64,000 nucleotides of DNA from Pseudomonas sp. LS44 (GTDB lineage: Bacteria; Pseudomonadota; Gammaproteobacteria; Pseudomonadales; Pseudomonadaceae). A program made the translations under genes and the position numbers. The stretch lies in contig NZ_CP102830.1 of NCBI RefSeq assembly GCF_024730785.1, positions 3,882,001 through 3,946,000 on the forward strand. Direction: 5' to 3'. Under the pieces are notes generated by a model. It did not search any database, was not told the DNA's origin, and was given only the letters and a program-made list of their open reading frames with translations. This document shows, piece by piece, positions 31,286 through 40,488 of the stretch (the first letter of the stretch is position 1; each line of letters begins with the position of its first letter).

Positions 31286-32119
31286 TTAGTCCGGATCGTT
31301 GCCGGCAACGATCCGCCGCTCGGGGAAGAACAGCCGCTGCAGCTCTGCACCGGGGTTTTCCACACGCATGAACGCTTCGCCGACCAGGAAGCCAAACACT
31401 TCGCTGATCTCCATCAGCTCCACGTCGGCGCGGTTCATGATGCCGCTTTCGGTGATCACCATACGATCGCGCGGAATCCGTGGCAGCAGATCCAGCGTAG
31501 TCTCCAGGCTGACCTCAAAGGTATGCAGATTGCGGTTGTTGATGCCCACCAGCGGTGTATCCAGGGTGTTCAGCGCCCGCTCAAGTTCTTCGCCGTCATG
31601 CACCTCGACCAGCACGTCGAGATTGAAATCCTTGGCCACCGCGGCCAACTCGGCCATCTGCGCATCGGCCAGGGCGGAGACGATCAGCAGCACGCAATCG
31701 GCGCCGAGCGCGCGGGCTTCGACGATCTGATACGGATCGACCATGAAGTCCTTGCGGATCACCGGCAAATTGCAGGCGCTGCGGGCTTCCTGCAGATAGC
31801 GGTCGGCACCATGGAAGAAATCCACGTCGGTGAGCACCGACAAACAGGTCGCGCCACCGTCGGCGTAGCTTTTGGCGACTTCCGCCGGGACGAAATTCTC
31901 GCGCAGCACGCCTTTGCTCGGCGAGGCTTTCTTGATCTCGGCGATCACCGCCGGCTGTTTGCGTCGCGCCTGTTCCAGCATGGCGTTGGCGAACCCGCGC
32001 GGTGCATCCGCCGCTCGCGCCTCGCGCTCCAGCTCGGCGAGGCTGACCACGGAGCTGCGCTCGCGAACCTCTTCGACTTTGCGGGCGAGGATTTTTTCCA
32101 GAATGGTCGGCACACTCAC
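31286..32119 (-). CDS. trpC: Indole-3-glycerol phosphate synthase
   Basis: Closes the indole ring in tryptophan synthesis. The 277-residue TIM barrel is monofunctional (no TrpF fusion), as in other pseudomonads. Family motifs are visible: [11 protein letters not shown] (about 60-70) with the catalytic Lys, [11 protein letters not shown] and [13 protein letters not shown] (about 115-127). The start is a GTG overlapping the trpD stop in GTGA, with GGAG upstream, so translational coupling is likely. Confidence 0.97.
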   Translation of the reverse strand: MSVPTILEKILARKVEEVRERSSVVSLAELEREARAADAPRGFANAMLEQARRKQPAVIAEIKKASPSKGVLRENFVPAEVAKSYADGGATCLSVLTDVDFFHGADRYLQEARSACNLPVIRKDFMVDPYQIVEARALGADCVLLIVSALADAQMAELAAVAKDFNLDVLVEVHDGEELERALNTLDTPLVGINNRNLHTFEVSLETTLDLLPRIPRDRMVITESGIMNRADVELMEISEVFGFLVGEAFMRVENPGAELQRLFFPERRIVAGNDPD

Positions 32120-33165
32120 GCTTGATTCTCCTGACGAAACACTTCGGTAAACGACGCCAACTCATCCAGTTTCTCGCGCGCCAGCCCCGTGCACAGCGCG
32201 TCGTGGGCGAGATGCACGCCCTCATGCAGACTGGTCGCCAGGTCGGCGGCATACAGCGCGGCGCCGGCGTTCAGGACGATCAGGTCGCCGGCTTTCTTGC
32301 CGGCTTCAGTCTTGCGCCGGCCCAGCGCATCGCGGATCAGTTCCAGCGACTGCTGCGGGCTATCGACTTCCAGGCCCATCAAGGTCTGGCTGTGCAAACC
32401 GAGTTCTTCCGGGCGCACTTCATATTCGCGAATCTCTCCGTCCTGCAATTCGGCGACATGGGTGGCGGCGGCCAGGCTGAACTCATCCAGCCCATCACGC
32501 GAGTGCACCACCAGCACATGTTTGCTGCCCAGGCGCTTGAGCACTTCGGCGAGCGGACGGCACAGCTCCTGGCTGAACACGCCGACCACCTGATGCTTGA
32601 CCCCGGCCGGATTGGTCAGCGGGCCGAGCATGTTGAACAGCGTGCGCAGGCCCAGCTCACGGCGTGGACCGGCGGCATAACGCATCGCCTTGTGATGCGT
32701 CTGGGCGAACATGAAGCCGACGCCGACGCCCTCGATGCAGCGTTTGACCTGCTCGCCGGTCAGCTCCAGATAGATGCCCGCCGCTTCCAGCACATCGGCG
32801 CTGCCACTCTTGCCGGAGACCGCGCGGTTGCCATGCTTGGCGACTTTGCCGCCGGCGGCGGCGACCACGAAGGCGGCCGCCGAGGAGACGTTGAAGATAT
32901 TCGCGCCGTCGCCGCCGGTACCAACCACATCGACCACGTGGTCGAGGCTGTTGAGCTTGACCGGCAAGGCCAACTCACGCATCACCGATACCGCACCGGT
33001 GATTTCGTCGATGGTTTCGCTCTTCATGCGCATGCCCATGAGGAACGCGCCGATCTGCGCGTCGGTGCACTGCCCGGTCATGATCTCGCGCATCACGTCC
33101 TGCATTTCCGCGGTGCTCAGGTCGAGCTGGTTGACCACCCGATTGAGAGCTTCCTTGATGTTCAT
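32116..33165 (-). CDS. trpD: Anthranilate phosphoribosyltransferase
   Basis: Transfers phosphoribose to anthranilate, the second step of the tryptophan branch. The start is at the ATG 33165 ([15 protein letters not shown]), giving 349 residues. The PRPP-binding loop [15 protein letters not shown] (about 81-95), [19 protein letters not shown] (about 108-126) and [13 protein letters not shown] are diagnostic. It lies one base after trpG and overlaps trpC by four bases. Confidence 0.97.
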   Translation of the reverse strand: MNIKEALNRVVNQLDLSTAEMQDVMREIMTGQCTDAQIGAFLMGMRMKSETIDEITGAVSVMRELALPVKLNSLDHVVDVVGTGGDGANIFNVSSAAAFVVAAAGGKVAKHGNRAVSGKSGSADVLEAAGIYLELTGEQVKRCIEGVGVGFMFAQTHHKAMRYAAGPRRELGLRTLFNMLGPLTNPAGVKHQVVGVFSQELCRPLAEVLKRLGSKHVLVVHSRDGLDEFSLAAATHVAELQDGEIREYEVRPEELGLHSQTLMGLEVDSPQQSLELIRDALGRRKTEAGKKAGDLIVLNAGAALYAADLATSLHEGVHLAHDALCTGLAREKLDELASFTEVFRQENQA

Positions 33166-33166
33166 G

Positions 33167-33760
33167 TCAGCGCACCCCACCCTGCTGCTTGAGGAAGTTG
33201 GCGAACAGCTCGTGACCCTGCTCGGACAGAATCGATTCCGGATGGAACTGCACGCCCTCGATCTGCAGAGTCTTGTGGCGCAGACCCATGATCTCGTCGA
33301 CGCTGCCGTCGGCGTGCTGGGTCCAGGCGGTGACTTCCAGGCAGTCCGGCAAGGTTTCGCGCTTGACGATCAATGAATGGTAGCGAGTCACCGTCAGCGG
33401 ATTGTTGAGGCCGGCGAACACGCCCTGATGTTCATGGAACACCGGACTGGTCTTGCCGTGCATCACCTGGCGGGCGCGCACCACATCGCCGCCGAAGGCC
33501 TGGCCGATACCCTGATGGCCCAGGCAGACGCCGAGGATTGGCAGCTTGCCGGCGAAGTGGCGGATCAGCTCCAGCGACACGCCGGCTTCGGTCGGCGTGC
33601 ACGGGCCGGGCGAGACGACAATGCGCTCGGGCCGCAGGGCCTCGATCTCGGCGACCGTCAGCTCGTCGTTGCGCACCACGTGGACGTCCGCGCCGAGCTC
33701 ACCGAAGTACTGCACGACGTTGTAGGTAAAGGAGTCGTAGTTATCGAGCATCAGCAACAT
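33167..33760 (-). CDS. trpG: Anthranilate synthase component II (glutamine amidotransferase)
   Basis: Supplies ammonia from glutamine to TrpE. The 197-residue class I amidotransferase has its nucleophilic cysteine in [17 protein letters not shown] (about residue 79) and the His/Glu pair in [10 protein letters not shown] (about 170-179). The oxyanion segment VSPGPCTP is also visible. It starts only ten bases after the trpE stop, so both synthase subunits come from one operon. In P. aeruginosa the same two genes are separated by the pyocin cluster. Confidence 0.97.
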   Translation of the reverse strand: MLLMLDNYDSFTYNVVQYFGELGADVHVVRNDELTVAEIEALRPERIVVSPGPCTPTEAGVSLELIRHFAGKLPILGVCLGHQGIGQAFGGDVVRARQVMHGKTSPVFHEHQGVFAGLNNPLTVTRYHSLIVKRETLPDCLEVTAWTQHADGSVDEIMGLRHKTLQIEGVQFHPESILSEQGHELFANFLKQQGGVR

Positions 33761-33770
33761 GGCGAAATCC

Positions 33771-35258
33771 TCAGGCTTGAGTCTTGTGGGTATGTTCGGC
33801 CAACGCGACGGCGCGGAACATCGCGCGGCGCTTGTTGATCGTTTCTTCCCACTCCAGCGCCGGCACCGAGTCGGCGACGATGCCGCCGCCGGCCTGCACG
33901 TGCAGCTCGCCGTTCTTGATCACCGCGGTGCGAATCGCAATCGCGGTATCCATGTTGCCGTTCCACGCCAGATAACCGACCGCGCCACCGTACACGCCGC
34001 GCTTGACCGGCTCGAGCTCGTCGATGATTTCCATCGCGCGGATTTTCGGCGCGCCCGACAAGGTGCCGGCCGGCAGAATCGCGCGCAGCGCGTCCATCGC
34101 CGTCAGTCCCTCTTTAAGATGGCCGGTGACGTTGGAGACGATGTGCATGACGTTGGAATAGCGCTCGATGACCATCTTCTCGGTGAGCTTCACCGAACCG
34201 GTGCTGGACACCCGGCCGACGTCGTTGCGGCCCAGATCGATGAGCATCAGGTGCTCGGCGATTTCCTTGGCGTCGGAGAGCAGGTCTTCTTCGAGCGCCA
34301 GATCGGCCTCTTCCGTGGCGCCGCGCGGGCGGGTGCCGGCAATCGGGCGCACTGTAATCAGGTTGTCCTCGACGCGCACCAGCACTTCCGGCGAGCTGCC
34401 AACCACATGGAAGTCGCCGAAGTTGAAGAAGTACATATACGGCGTCGGGTTGAAGCAGCGCAGCGCGCGGTACAGATCGATCGGCGCGGCGCTGAAGTCG
34501 ATGCTCATGCGCTGCGACGGCACGACCTGCATGCAGTCGCCGGCGAGGATGTATTCCTTGACGGTATCCACCGCGCGTTCGTAATCCTCGCGGCTGAAGC
34601 TGGAGCGGAAGCTCGGTTCCGGACCGTCGACCGCGCTGAAATCAAGGCCGCGGCGCGGGGTGATCGGCTGACGGAGTTTTTCCAGCAGAGCCTGCAAGCG
34701 TGCCTGGCCCTGTTCATAGGCATCGTCGACGCTCGGGTCGGCGAGCACGATGGCGTGCATCTTGCCGGCCAGGTTGTCGAACACCACCACTGCGTCGGAG
34801 ACCATCAGGAGAATATCCGGATTGCCCAGCGGGTCCGGATTCGGACACTTGGCCAGCTTCTTCTCGACGTAACGCACGCTGTCATAGCCGAAGTAGCCGA
34901 CCAGACCGCCGTTGAAACGCGGCAGGCCCGGAACGCTCGGCACGTTGTAGCGCGCCTTGAACGCTTCAACGAAAGCCAGCGGATCTTCCGCCTCGAGGCG
35001 TTCGATCTCTTCGCCGTCCTGGGTCACGCTGATCTGGTGATCATGCACGCGCAGCACGGTGCGGCACGGCAGGCCGATGATCGAGTAACGGCCCCATTTC
35101 TCGCCGCCCTGCACCGATTCGAGCAGGTAGGAGTTGGGTTGGTCGGCCAGCTTCAGATAGATCGACAGCGGCGTGTCGAAATCGGCCAGGGTTTCAAAGG
35201 CAAGCGGAATGCGGTTATAGCCGGCAGCGGCTAAACGCAGGAATTCTTCGCGGGTCAT
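33771..35258 (-). CDS. trpE: Anthranilate synthase component I
   Basis: Converts chorismate to anthranilate using ammonia from TrpG and is the feedback-inhibited entry point of the pathway. The 495-residue protein has the N-terminal regulatory segment [18 protein letters not shown] (about 49-66). The C-terminal chorismate-binding domain includes [22 protein letters not shown] (about 325-334), [10 protein letters not shown] and [17 protein letters not shown] (about 420-436). No trp leader peptide or attenuator is evident in the 72 bases upstream. Confidence 0.97.
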   Translation of the reverse strand: MTREEFLRLAAAGYNRIPLAFETLADFDTPLSIYLKLADQPNSYLLESVQGGEKWGRYSIIGLPCRTVLRVHDHQISVTQDGEEIERLEAEDPLAFVEAFKARYNVPSVPGLPRFNGGLVGYFGYDSVRYVEKKLAKCPNPDPLGNPDILLMVSDAVVVFDNLAGKMHAIVLADPSVDDAYEQGQARLQALLEKLRQPITPRRGLDFSAVDGPEPSFRSSFSREDYERAVDTVKEYILAGDCMQVVPSQRMSIDFSAAPIDLYRALRCFNPTPYMYFFNFGDFHVVGSSPEVLVRVEDNLITVRPIAGTRPRGATEEADLALEEDLLSDAKEIAEHLMLIDLGRNDVGRVSSTGSVKLTEKMVIERYSNVMHIVSNVTGHLKEGLTAMDALRAILPAGTLSGAPKIRAMEIIDELEPVKRGVYGGAVGYLAWNGNMDTAIAIRTAVIKNGELHVQAGGGIVADSVPALEWEETINKRRAMFRAVALAEHTHKTQA

Positions 35259-35330
35259 GATCAGCCTCGTGGCATGAGGGTGAGACGGTCGGTATGCAAA
35301 CGCACCGGCGCGGTGCCGGTCAGGAATCGA

Positions 35331-36152
35331 TCAGGCGCGCCAACGCCAACGGGCCAGGGCCTTGATCAGGGTCATCCAGGGTTTGCTGGCAACTACCACG
35401 ATGCTGTCTCGAAAAGGTGGGTTTGCAGCGGAGTCAGGCGACATTAGCGCAGCGTCTTGCGCTAAGCAACCTTCCGGCAGCAGCGCGCGCAGGTCGTCGA
35501 CTACCAGCGCCGGGGCTTCTTCGTGAATCGGCCGGCCATGGTTGTAGCCGTAGCTCATGGCCACGCAGAGCACCCCGGCCGCGCGCGCGGCGAGCACGTC
35601 GTTGCGCGAGTCGCCAATGAACAGCGCGTCTTCGGCGTTGACCTCGGCCATCTTCATCACGAACAGCAGCGCCGCCGGATCGGGCTTCTGCTGCGGCAGG
35701 GTGTCGCCGCCAATGATCCAGCGGAAGTAGCGGCCGATCTTCATGTCGTCCAGCAACGGGCCGACGAATTGTTCCGGCTTGTTGGTGATCAGGGCCATTT
35801 CCACGCCCTGCTTCTTCAGCCACTTCAGGGTGGTGCGCACGCCGGGGTAGACGCTACTGAGCGCGTGGCTGCCGCCGTAGGCATCCATGAATAACGCCAG
35901 CGCCTGCTCGGCGTCCGCGTCGCTGACCGCCGCATGTTCGATACTGCCCGCCAGGGCGCGGCGCACCAGCACCCGTGCGCCGTTACCGACCCAGGTGCGC
36001 ACCGCCTCGATACCGGCGGCCGGGCGCCCGAGAGTGTGGAGCATGCAATCGATCGCCGCGGCCAGATCTGGCACCGAATCGATCAGCGTGCCGTCCAGAT
36101 CGAACATCACCAGGCGCGGCAAGCGCCCGGGGAACAGTTGCTCGAAACTCAT
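35331..36152 (-). CDS. gph: Phosphoglycolate phosphatase
   Basis: A HAD-superfamily enzyme removing phosphoglycolate. The 273-residue protein has the nucleophile motif [15 protein letters not shown] (about 17-31), motif [10 protein letters not shown] and the metal motif [12 protein letters not shown] (about 195-206). It overlaps the rpe stop by four bases (ATGA). The C-terminal 25 residues ([20 protein letters not shown]) are an extension beyond the HAD core. Confidence 0.93.
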   Translation of the reverse strand: MSFEQLFPGRLPRLVMFDLDGTLIDSVPDLAAAIDCMLHTLGRPAAGIEAVRTWVGNGARVLVRRALAGSIEHAAVSDADAEQALALFMDAYGGSHALSSVYPGVRTTLKWLKKQGVEMALITNKPEQFVGPLLDDMKIGRYFRWIIGGDTLPQQKPDPAALLFVMKMAEVNAEDALFIGDSRNDVLAARAAGVLCVAMSYGYNHGRPIHEEAPALVVDDLRALLPEGCLAQDAALMSPDSAANPPFRDSIVVVASKPWMTLIKALARWRWRA

Positions 36153-36823
36153 CGCGCGGCAGACGCCAGCTCGCCGCGCATGGCGTCGATCACCGTTTTG
36201 TAGTCCGGCTGATTGAAGATCGCCGAGCCGGCGACGAAGGTGTCGGCACCGGCCGCGGCAATCGCGCCGATGTTCTGCACGTTGACCCCACCGTCGATTT
36301 CCAGACGGATCTGCCGGCCGCTGGCGTCGATCAGCGCGCGCGCTTCACGCAGCTTGTCGAGGGTACCGGGGATGAACTTCTGTCCGCCGAAGCCGGGGTT
36401 AACGCTCATCAGCAGGATCATGTCGACCTTGTCCATCACGTACTTGAGGCTATCCAGCGGCGTGGCCGGGTTGAACACCAGGCCGGCCTTGGCGCCGCCG
36501 TCCTTGATCAGTTGCAGCGAGCGGTCGATGTGCTGGCTAGCTTCAGGGTGGAAGGTGATGTAACTGGCGCCGGCTTCGAGGAAGTCGCCGATGATGCGAT
36601 CCACCGGCGAGACCATCAGGTGCACGTCGATCGGCGCGGTGATGCCGTATTTGCGCAGCGCGGTGCAGACCATCGGGCCGATGGTCAGGTTCGGCACATA
36701 GTGGTTATCCATCACGTCGAAGTGGACGATGTCGGCGCCGGCGGCGAGGACGTTGTCGACTTCCTCACCGAGACGGGCGAAATCGGCGGAAAGAATCGAC
36801 GGGGCGATGGCGAACGGTTGCAT
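36149..36823 (-). CDS. rpe: Ribulose-phosphate 3-epimerase
   Basis: Interconverts ribulose 5-phosphate and xylulose 5-phosphate in the pentose phosphate pathway. The start at the ATG 36823 ([21 protein letters not shown]) gives 224 residues. Diagnostic segments are [12 protein letters not shown] (about 39-50), [10 protein letters not shown] and [16 protein letters not shown] (about 135-150). It is the first gene of rpe-gph, which continues into trpE. Confidence 0.97.
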   Translation of the reverse strand: MQPFAIAPSILSADFARLGEEVDNVLAAGADIVHFDVMDNHYVPNLTIGPMVCTALRKYGITAPIDVHLMVSPVDRIIGDFLEAGASYITFHPEASQHIDRSLQLIKDGGAKAGLVFNPATPLDSLKYVMDKVDMILLMSVNPGFGGQKFIPGTLDKLREARALIDASGRQIRLEIDGGVNVQNIGAIAAAGADTFVAGSAIFNQPDYKTVIDAMRGELASAAR

Positions 36824-36918
36824 GGAATGCCTCGGAGCAGAATCAGGTGCGCGAATTGTAGCCTGAGTCGCAGTGCGAGGCGGTTGTCGTATGTCAGTGG
36901 ATGGGCTCGACCTTGGTT

Positions 36919-37068
36919 GTAGGTTGGGCTGAGGAGCGCAGCGACGATGCCCAGCGCGCGGGATGTTTCGGTGGGAGCATTTGTTGGGCCATTTGTTGGG
37001 CATCGCTGGACCGTTGGGCATCGCTGCGCTCAGCGCCAACCTACGCACCAACCCACGCGCCAACCTAC
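36919..37068. repeat. Dispersed inverted repeat of the GTAGGTTGG family with a 12-bp triplication
   Basis: Arm A (36919-36953, starts GTAGGTTGGGCTGAGGAGCG) and arm B (37015-37044) are inverse copies of one another, about 60 bases apart. Next to arm B a 12-base unit (GCRCCAACCYAC) is repeated three times without gap (37033-37068). The last copy contains the agtD stop codon. The sequence resembles short elements common in Pseudomonas intergenic regions. Confidence 0.75.
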
Positions 37069-37889
37069 GTTGCGGTCGTACGCAGTTTCTCGCTGCGCCC
37101 GCGCAGCCATTCGAGGGTCAGCAGCAGGACGATCGAAAAGCCGATCAACAGGGTCGCGGCGGCGGCGATGGTCGGGCTGAGGTTCTCGCGGATGCCGCTG
37201 AACATCTGCCGCGGCAAGGTGGCCTGCTCGGGGCCGGCGAGGAACAGGGTGACCACCACTTCGTCGAACGAGGTGGCGAAGGCGAACAGCGCGCCGCTGA
37301 TCACGCCCGGCGCAATCAGCGGCAAGGTCACGCGGAAGAACGCGGTGGTCGGCGTGGCACCGAGACTGGCGGCGGCGCGCACCAGGTTGTAGTTGAAGCC
37401 CTGCAAAGTGGCCGACACGGTGATGATCACGAAGGGCACGCCGAGCACCGCATGCACGAGGATCAGCGCCAGGTAGCTGTTGCCAAAGCCCAGCGGCGCG
37501 AAGGCCAGATAGCTGGCCACGCCGACGATCACCACCGGCACCACCATCGGCGAGATCACCAGACTCATGATCAGCGCCTTGCCGCGGAACTCGCCGCGGG
37601 TCAGGCCGATCGCCGCCAGAGTGCCGAACACCATGGCCAGCAGGGTCGCGGCGGGGGCGACGATCAGGCTGTTCTTCAACGAGCGCATCCACTCCGCCGA
37701 GCTGAAGAAGTCCTCGTACCAGCGCAGCGAGAACTCCTGGATCGGATAGACCAGAAACGTCCCGGCATTGAACGACAGCGGCACGATCACCAGCACCGGC
37801 AACACCAGAAACAGCAACAGCAAGCCGCAGAAAATCCGCAGGGTGTAGAACCACAGGCGCTCGATGGGGGACGTGTAGGGATGGAGCAT
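37065..37889 (-). CDS. agtD: ABC transporter permease (PotI-like), probable AgtD
   Basis: Second inner-membrane permease of a polyamine/opine/GABA-type importer. The 274 residues have six predicted helices. The permease EAA-type loop that contacts the ATPase reads [21 protein letters not shown] (about 170-190, split: [13 protein letters not shown] and [12 protein letters not shown]). An AAGGAG ribosome site precedes the ATG. The operon order (ATPase, binding protein, long permease, short permease) beside rpe matches agtABCD of P. aeruginosa, reported for 4-aminobutyrate and 5-aminovalerate uptake. The symbol rests on that synteny. Confidence 0.85.
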   Translation of the reverse strand: MLHPYTSPIERLWFYTLRIFCGLLLLFLVLPVLVIVPLSFNAGTFLVYPIQEFSLRWYEDFFSSAEWMRSLKNSLIVAPAATLLAMVFGTLAAIGLTRGEFRGKALIMSLVISPMVVPVVIVGVASYLAFAPLGFGNSYLALILVHAVLGVPFVIITVSATLQGFNYNLVRAAASLGATPTTAFFRVTLPLIAPGVISGALFAFATSFDEVVVTLFLAGPEQATLPRQMFSGIRENLSPTIAAAATLLIGFSIVLLLTLEWLRGRSEKLRTTAT

Positions 37890-37920
37890 GAGTCGCTCTC
37901 CTTGGATTCTCGTGAAGCCT

Positions 37921-38018
37921 CCCCTCTCCCACTTGTGGGAGAGGGGTCAGGGGAGAGGGTGGCGTCGCTTGCAGCCCCTCTCCCGCCCTACGGGCACCCG
38001 CTCCCCGAAGGGGCGAGG
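37921..38018. repeat. Palindromic CTCTCCC repeat inside the agt operon
   Basis: CCCCTCTCCCAC and GTGGGAGAGGGG (37921-37946) form a perfect 12-bp stem with two unpaired bases. A second GGGAGAGGG lies at about 37951, with CCCCTCTCCC at 37975. A CTCCCC/GGGG pair follows at 38001-38015. It fills the gap between the two permease genes and resembles dispersed extragenic palindromes of pseudomonads. Confidence 0.75.
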
Positions 38019-38048
38019 GCCATCAGATGGTCTGCTTCGCAGACCTGG

Positions 38049-39296
38049 CTAACTCAGGCGCAACCGACTGGCGCCAACCAGCCAGCCGTACACCACATAC
38101 AGCACCAGCGTGGCGACCAGCAGCAGGCCACCGAGTGCGGTGGCCATGCCCCAGTTGATGCTGGTGTTGGTATAGAAGGCGACGAAGTAGCTGACCATCT
38201 GGTCGCCGGGGCTGCCGAGCAGGGCCGGGGTGATGTAGTAGCCAATCGACAGGATGAACACCAGCAGGCAACCGGCGCCGACCCCAGCCACGGTCTGCGG
38301 GAAGTACACCCGCCAGAAGCTGGCGAACGGGTGACAGCCGAGGGAGATCGCCGCGCGCATGTAGCTCGGCGAAATGCCCTTCATCACGCTGAAGATCGGC
38401 AGGATCATGAACGGCAACATGATGTGGACCATGGCGATGTACACCCCGGTGCGGTTGAAGACCAGCTCCAGCGGCTGGTCGATCAAGCCCAGCTTCAGCA
38501 GCGCGCCATTGATCAAGCCGCCGGACTGCAGCAGCACGATCCACGAGGCGACGCGCACCAGAATCGAGGTCCAGAACGGCAGCAGTACCAGGATCATCAG
38601 CAGGTTGCTCTGCCGGGTCGGCAGATTGGCCAGCAAGTAGGCCAGCGGATAGGCCAGCACCAGACAGATGGCGGTGATCACCAGGCCCATCCAGAACGTG
38701 CGCCCGAAGATGTCCAGGTAGATGGCCTGATCCGGCGTGGCGGGCGCCAGGTTGCCATCCTCGTCGATACGATGGTCGACGGCGGCGAGCAGGTAGTACG
38801 AGGTGAAGGCGCTGGCATTGCGGCGAATCGCCTGCCAATACACCGGTTCGCCCCAGCGCGGATCGAGCGCCAGCAACGCTGCCTTATAGGACGCCGGCGG
38901 CTGTTTGAACGGCAGGGCGCGGGCAGTCTTGGCCATTAGACTGCGGTAGCCGGCGACTTCCATGTTCAGGCGTTTGGACAGATCGCCGACGGTCTGCTGC
39001 TTGCGCGCCTCGGCCAGGTCCTGGCTCAACGCCTGATAGGTTTGCTCGTCGGGCAACCCGCTGCCGTCCCAGTTGGCAATCACCCGCACCGTTTGCGGCA
39101 ACGCGCCGACCACTTCGGGGTTGCTGACGCTCTTGTACAGCAGCAGCACGATGGGCAGCAGAAAGGCCAGGAGCAAGAACAGCACCAGCGGCAGGATCAG
39201 CGCCTGCGCCTTCAAACGGTTCAGGCGTTCGGCACGCGCCAGGCGCTGCTTGAGGGTCAAGCCTGCGAACTGGGTCAGGGGCACGGTGCTGGCCAT
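38049..39296 (-). CDS. agtC: ABC transporter permease with large periplasmic insert, probable AgtC
   Basis: First permease of the importer, 415 residues against roughly 280-310 for most PotB-like permeases. The first helix is at about residues 33-55. A soluble stretch of about 150 residues follows, then the remaining five helices from about 200. The EAA loop reads MRAAISLGCHPFASFWRVYF (about 312-331). The extra length is therefore a periplasmic loop between helices 1 and 2. It is separated from agtD by a palindromic repeat. Confidence 0.87.
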   Translation of the reverse strand: MASTVPLTQFAGLTLKQRLARAERLNRLKAQALILPLVLFLLLAFLLPIVLLLYKSVSNPEVVGALPQTVRVIANWDGSGLPDEQTYQALSQDLAEARKQQTVGDLSKRLNMEVAGYRSLMAKTARALPFKQPPASYKAALLALDPRWGEPVYWQAIRRNASAFTSYYLLAAVDHRIDEDGNLAPATPDQAIYLDIFGRTFWMGLVITAICLVLAYPLAYLLANLPTRQSNLLMILVLLPFWTSILVRVASWIVLLQSGGLINGALLKLGLIDQPLELVFNRTGVYIAMVHIMLPFMILPIFSVMKGISPSYMRAAISLGCHPFASFWRVYFPQTVAGVGAGCLLVFILSIGYYITPALLGSPGDQMVSYFVAFYTNTSINWGMATALGGLLLVATLVLYVVYGWLVGASRLRLS

Positions 39297-39378
39297 TGCT
39301 CACTCCGAAACACTTGGTGGCGGACCGGGTCGGTCGGACCGCGCAGCTTGAGATGCGATCCCGATTGATCAGCACCGC

Positions 39379-39416
39379 ATGGGTATCGCTGCGCTCGGCC
39401 CATCCTCCAGCGCTAC
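39379..39416. repeat. Short GTAG-type repeat at the agtB stop codon
   Basis: On the minus strand the sequence runs GTAGCGCTGGAGGATGGGCC and then GAGCGCAGCGATACCCAT, with ATGGG and CCCAT as closing arms. The GAGCGCAGCGAT core is shared with the repeat at 36919-37044. The TAG inside the first GTAG is the agtB stop codon. Confidence 0.6.
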
Positions 39417-40444
39417 TTGGCCGCCCACGAGTTGAAGCGCTGCTCCAGTTGCTCGCCATAATCGGCCCAGAACGCCACGTCCATGGCGACTTGATTGACG
39501 ATGTTTTCCGGGGTGGTCGGCATGTCCTGCAGGAGCTTCTTGTCGAGCAGTGGCACGGCCTGGATGTTGGCCGGACCGTAGGCGATGCTCTCGGCATAGA
39601 TCTTCTGCTGCGCGGGTTGCAGGGTGAAGGCGATGAATTTCTTCGCCTCGTCGGCATTCTTCGCCCCTTTCGGGATAGCCCAGGCGTCGAAGTCATAGAT
39701 GCCGCCGTTCCACACCACCTTGAGGTTGCTCTCCTTCTGCACCGCAGCGATCCGGCCGTTGTAGGCCGAGCTCATCACCACGTCGCCGGAAGCGAGGAAC
39801 TGCGGCGGCTGGGCGCCGGCTTCCCACCACTGGATGCTCGGCTTGATCTGGTCGAGTTTCTTGAACGCGCGGTCCTGGCCTTCTTTGGTGGCGAGCACCG
39901 CGTACACCTCCTTGGGCGCCACGCCGTCGGCCATCAGGGCAAATTCCAGGGTGTATTTGGCGCCTTTGCGCAGGCCGCGTTTGCCCGGATATTTGCTGGT
40001 ATCCCAGAAGTCCGCCCAGCCGCTCGGTGTGCCTTTGATCTTGTCGGCGTTGTAGGCAAGCACCGTCGACCAGACGAAGAACCCGGCGCCACAGCTACTC
40101 AGCGCACCCGGCACAAAGTCCTCGGCCTTGCCGAATGGCGCGGCGTCGAGCTCCTCGAACAGACCCTCATCGCAGCCACGCGCCAGTTCCGGCGACTCCA
40201 CTTCCACGAGATTCCACGACACGCTGTTGGTGTCGACCATAGCTTTGACCTTGGCCATCTCACCGTTGTATTCGCCGGCGATGATCTTGCCGTTGCCGGC
40301 TTTCTCCCACGGCTGGTAGAAGGCTTTGACCTGAGCATTCTTGTTCGCCCCGCCGAAGGAAATCACGGTCAGATCGACGGCCAGCACCGGCGCCGCGCAG
40401 ACCATAGCGACGGTAATGGCAGTGAGTTTCAGAGACAGCTTCAT
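39413..40444 (-). CDS. agtB: ABC transporter periplasmic substrate-binding protein, probable AgtB
   Basis: Captures the substrate in the periplasm and delivers it to the permeases. The 343-residue protein has a clear Sec signal peptide (MKLSLKLTAITVAMVCAAPVLA, given as MKLSLKLTAITVAM then VCAAPVLA, cleavage near residue 22). A PotD-like mature part begins VDLTVISFGGANKNAQVK. GGAGAA precedes the ATG. It lies between the ATPase and permease genes. Related pseudomonad proteins bind polyamines, GABA or 5-aminovalerate; specificity is inferred from synteny only. Confidence 0.88.
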   Translation of the reverse strand: MKLSLKLTAITVAMVCAAPVLAVDLTVISFGGANKNAQVKAFYQPWEKAGNGKIIAGEYNGEMAKVKAMVDTNSVSWNLVEVESPELARGCDEGLFEELDAAPFGKAEDFVPGALSSCGAGFFVWSTVLAYNADKIKGTPSGWADFWDTSKYPGKRGLRKGAKYTLEFALMADGVAPKEVYAVLATKEGQDRAFKKLDQIKPSIQWWEAGAQPPQFLASGDVVMSSAYNGRIAAVQKESNLKVVWNGGIYDFDAWAIPKGAKNADEAKKFIAFTLQPAQQKIYAESIAYGPANIQAVPLLDKKLLQDMPTTPENIVNQVAMDVAFWADYGEQLEQRFNSWAAK

Positions 40445-40488
40445 GGTTGGGTTCTCCAGCTAGCGGGTTGAAAAACATCGACAGACGC

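Noticed and set aside
33759..35234. 491-codon open frame opposite trpE
   Set aside because: Antisense shadow of a fully conserved trpE.
37033..37068. Possible CRISPR-like repeat array
   Set aside because: The 12-base units are directly adjacent with no spacers and there are no cas genes.
36963..38939. 658-codon open frame opposite agtC and agtD, crossing the repeats
   Set aside because: Gln/His/Arg-rich low-complexity product running through intergenic palindromes; both sense genes are well supported.
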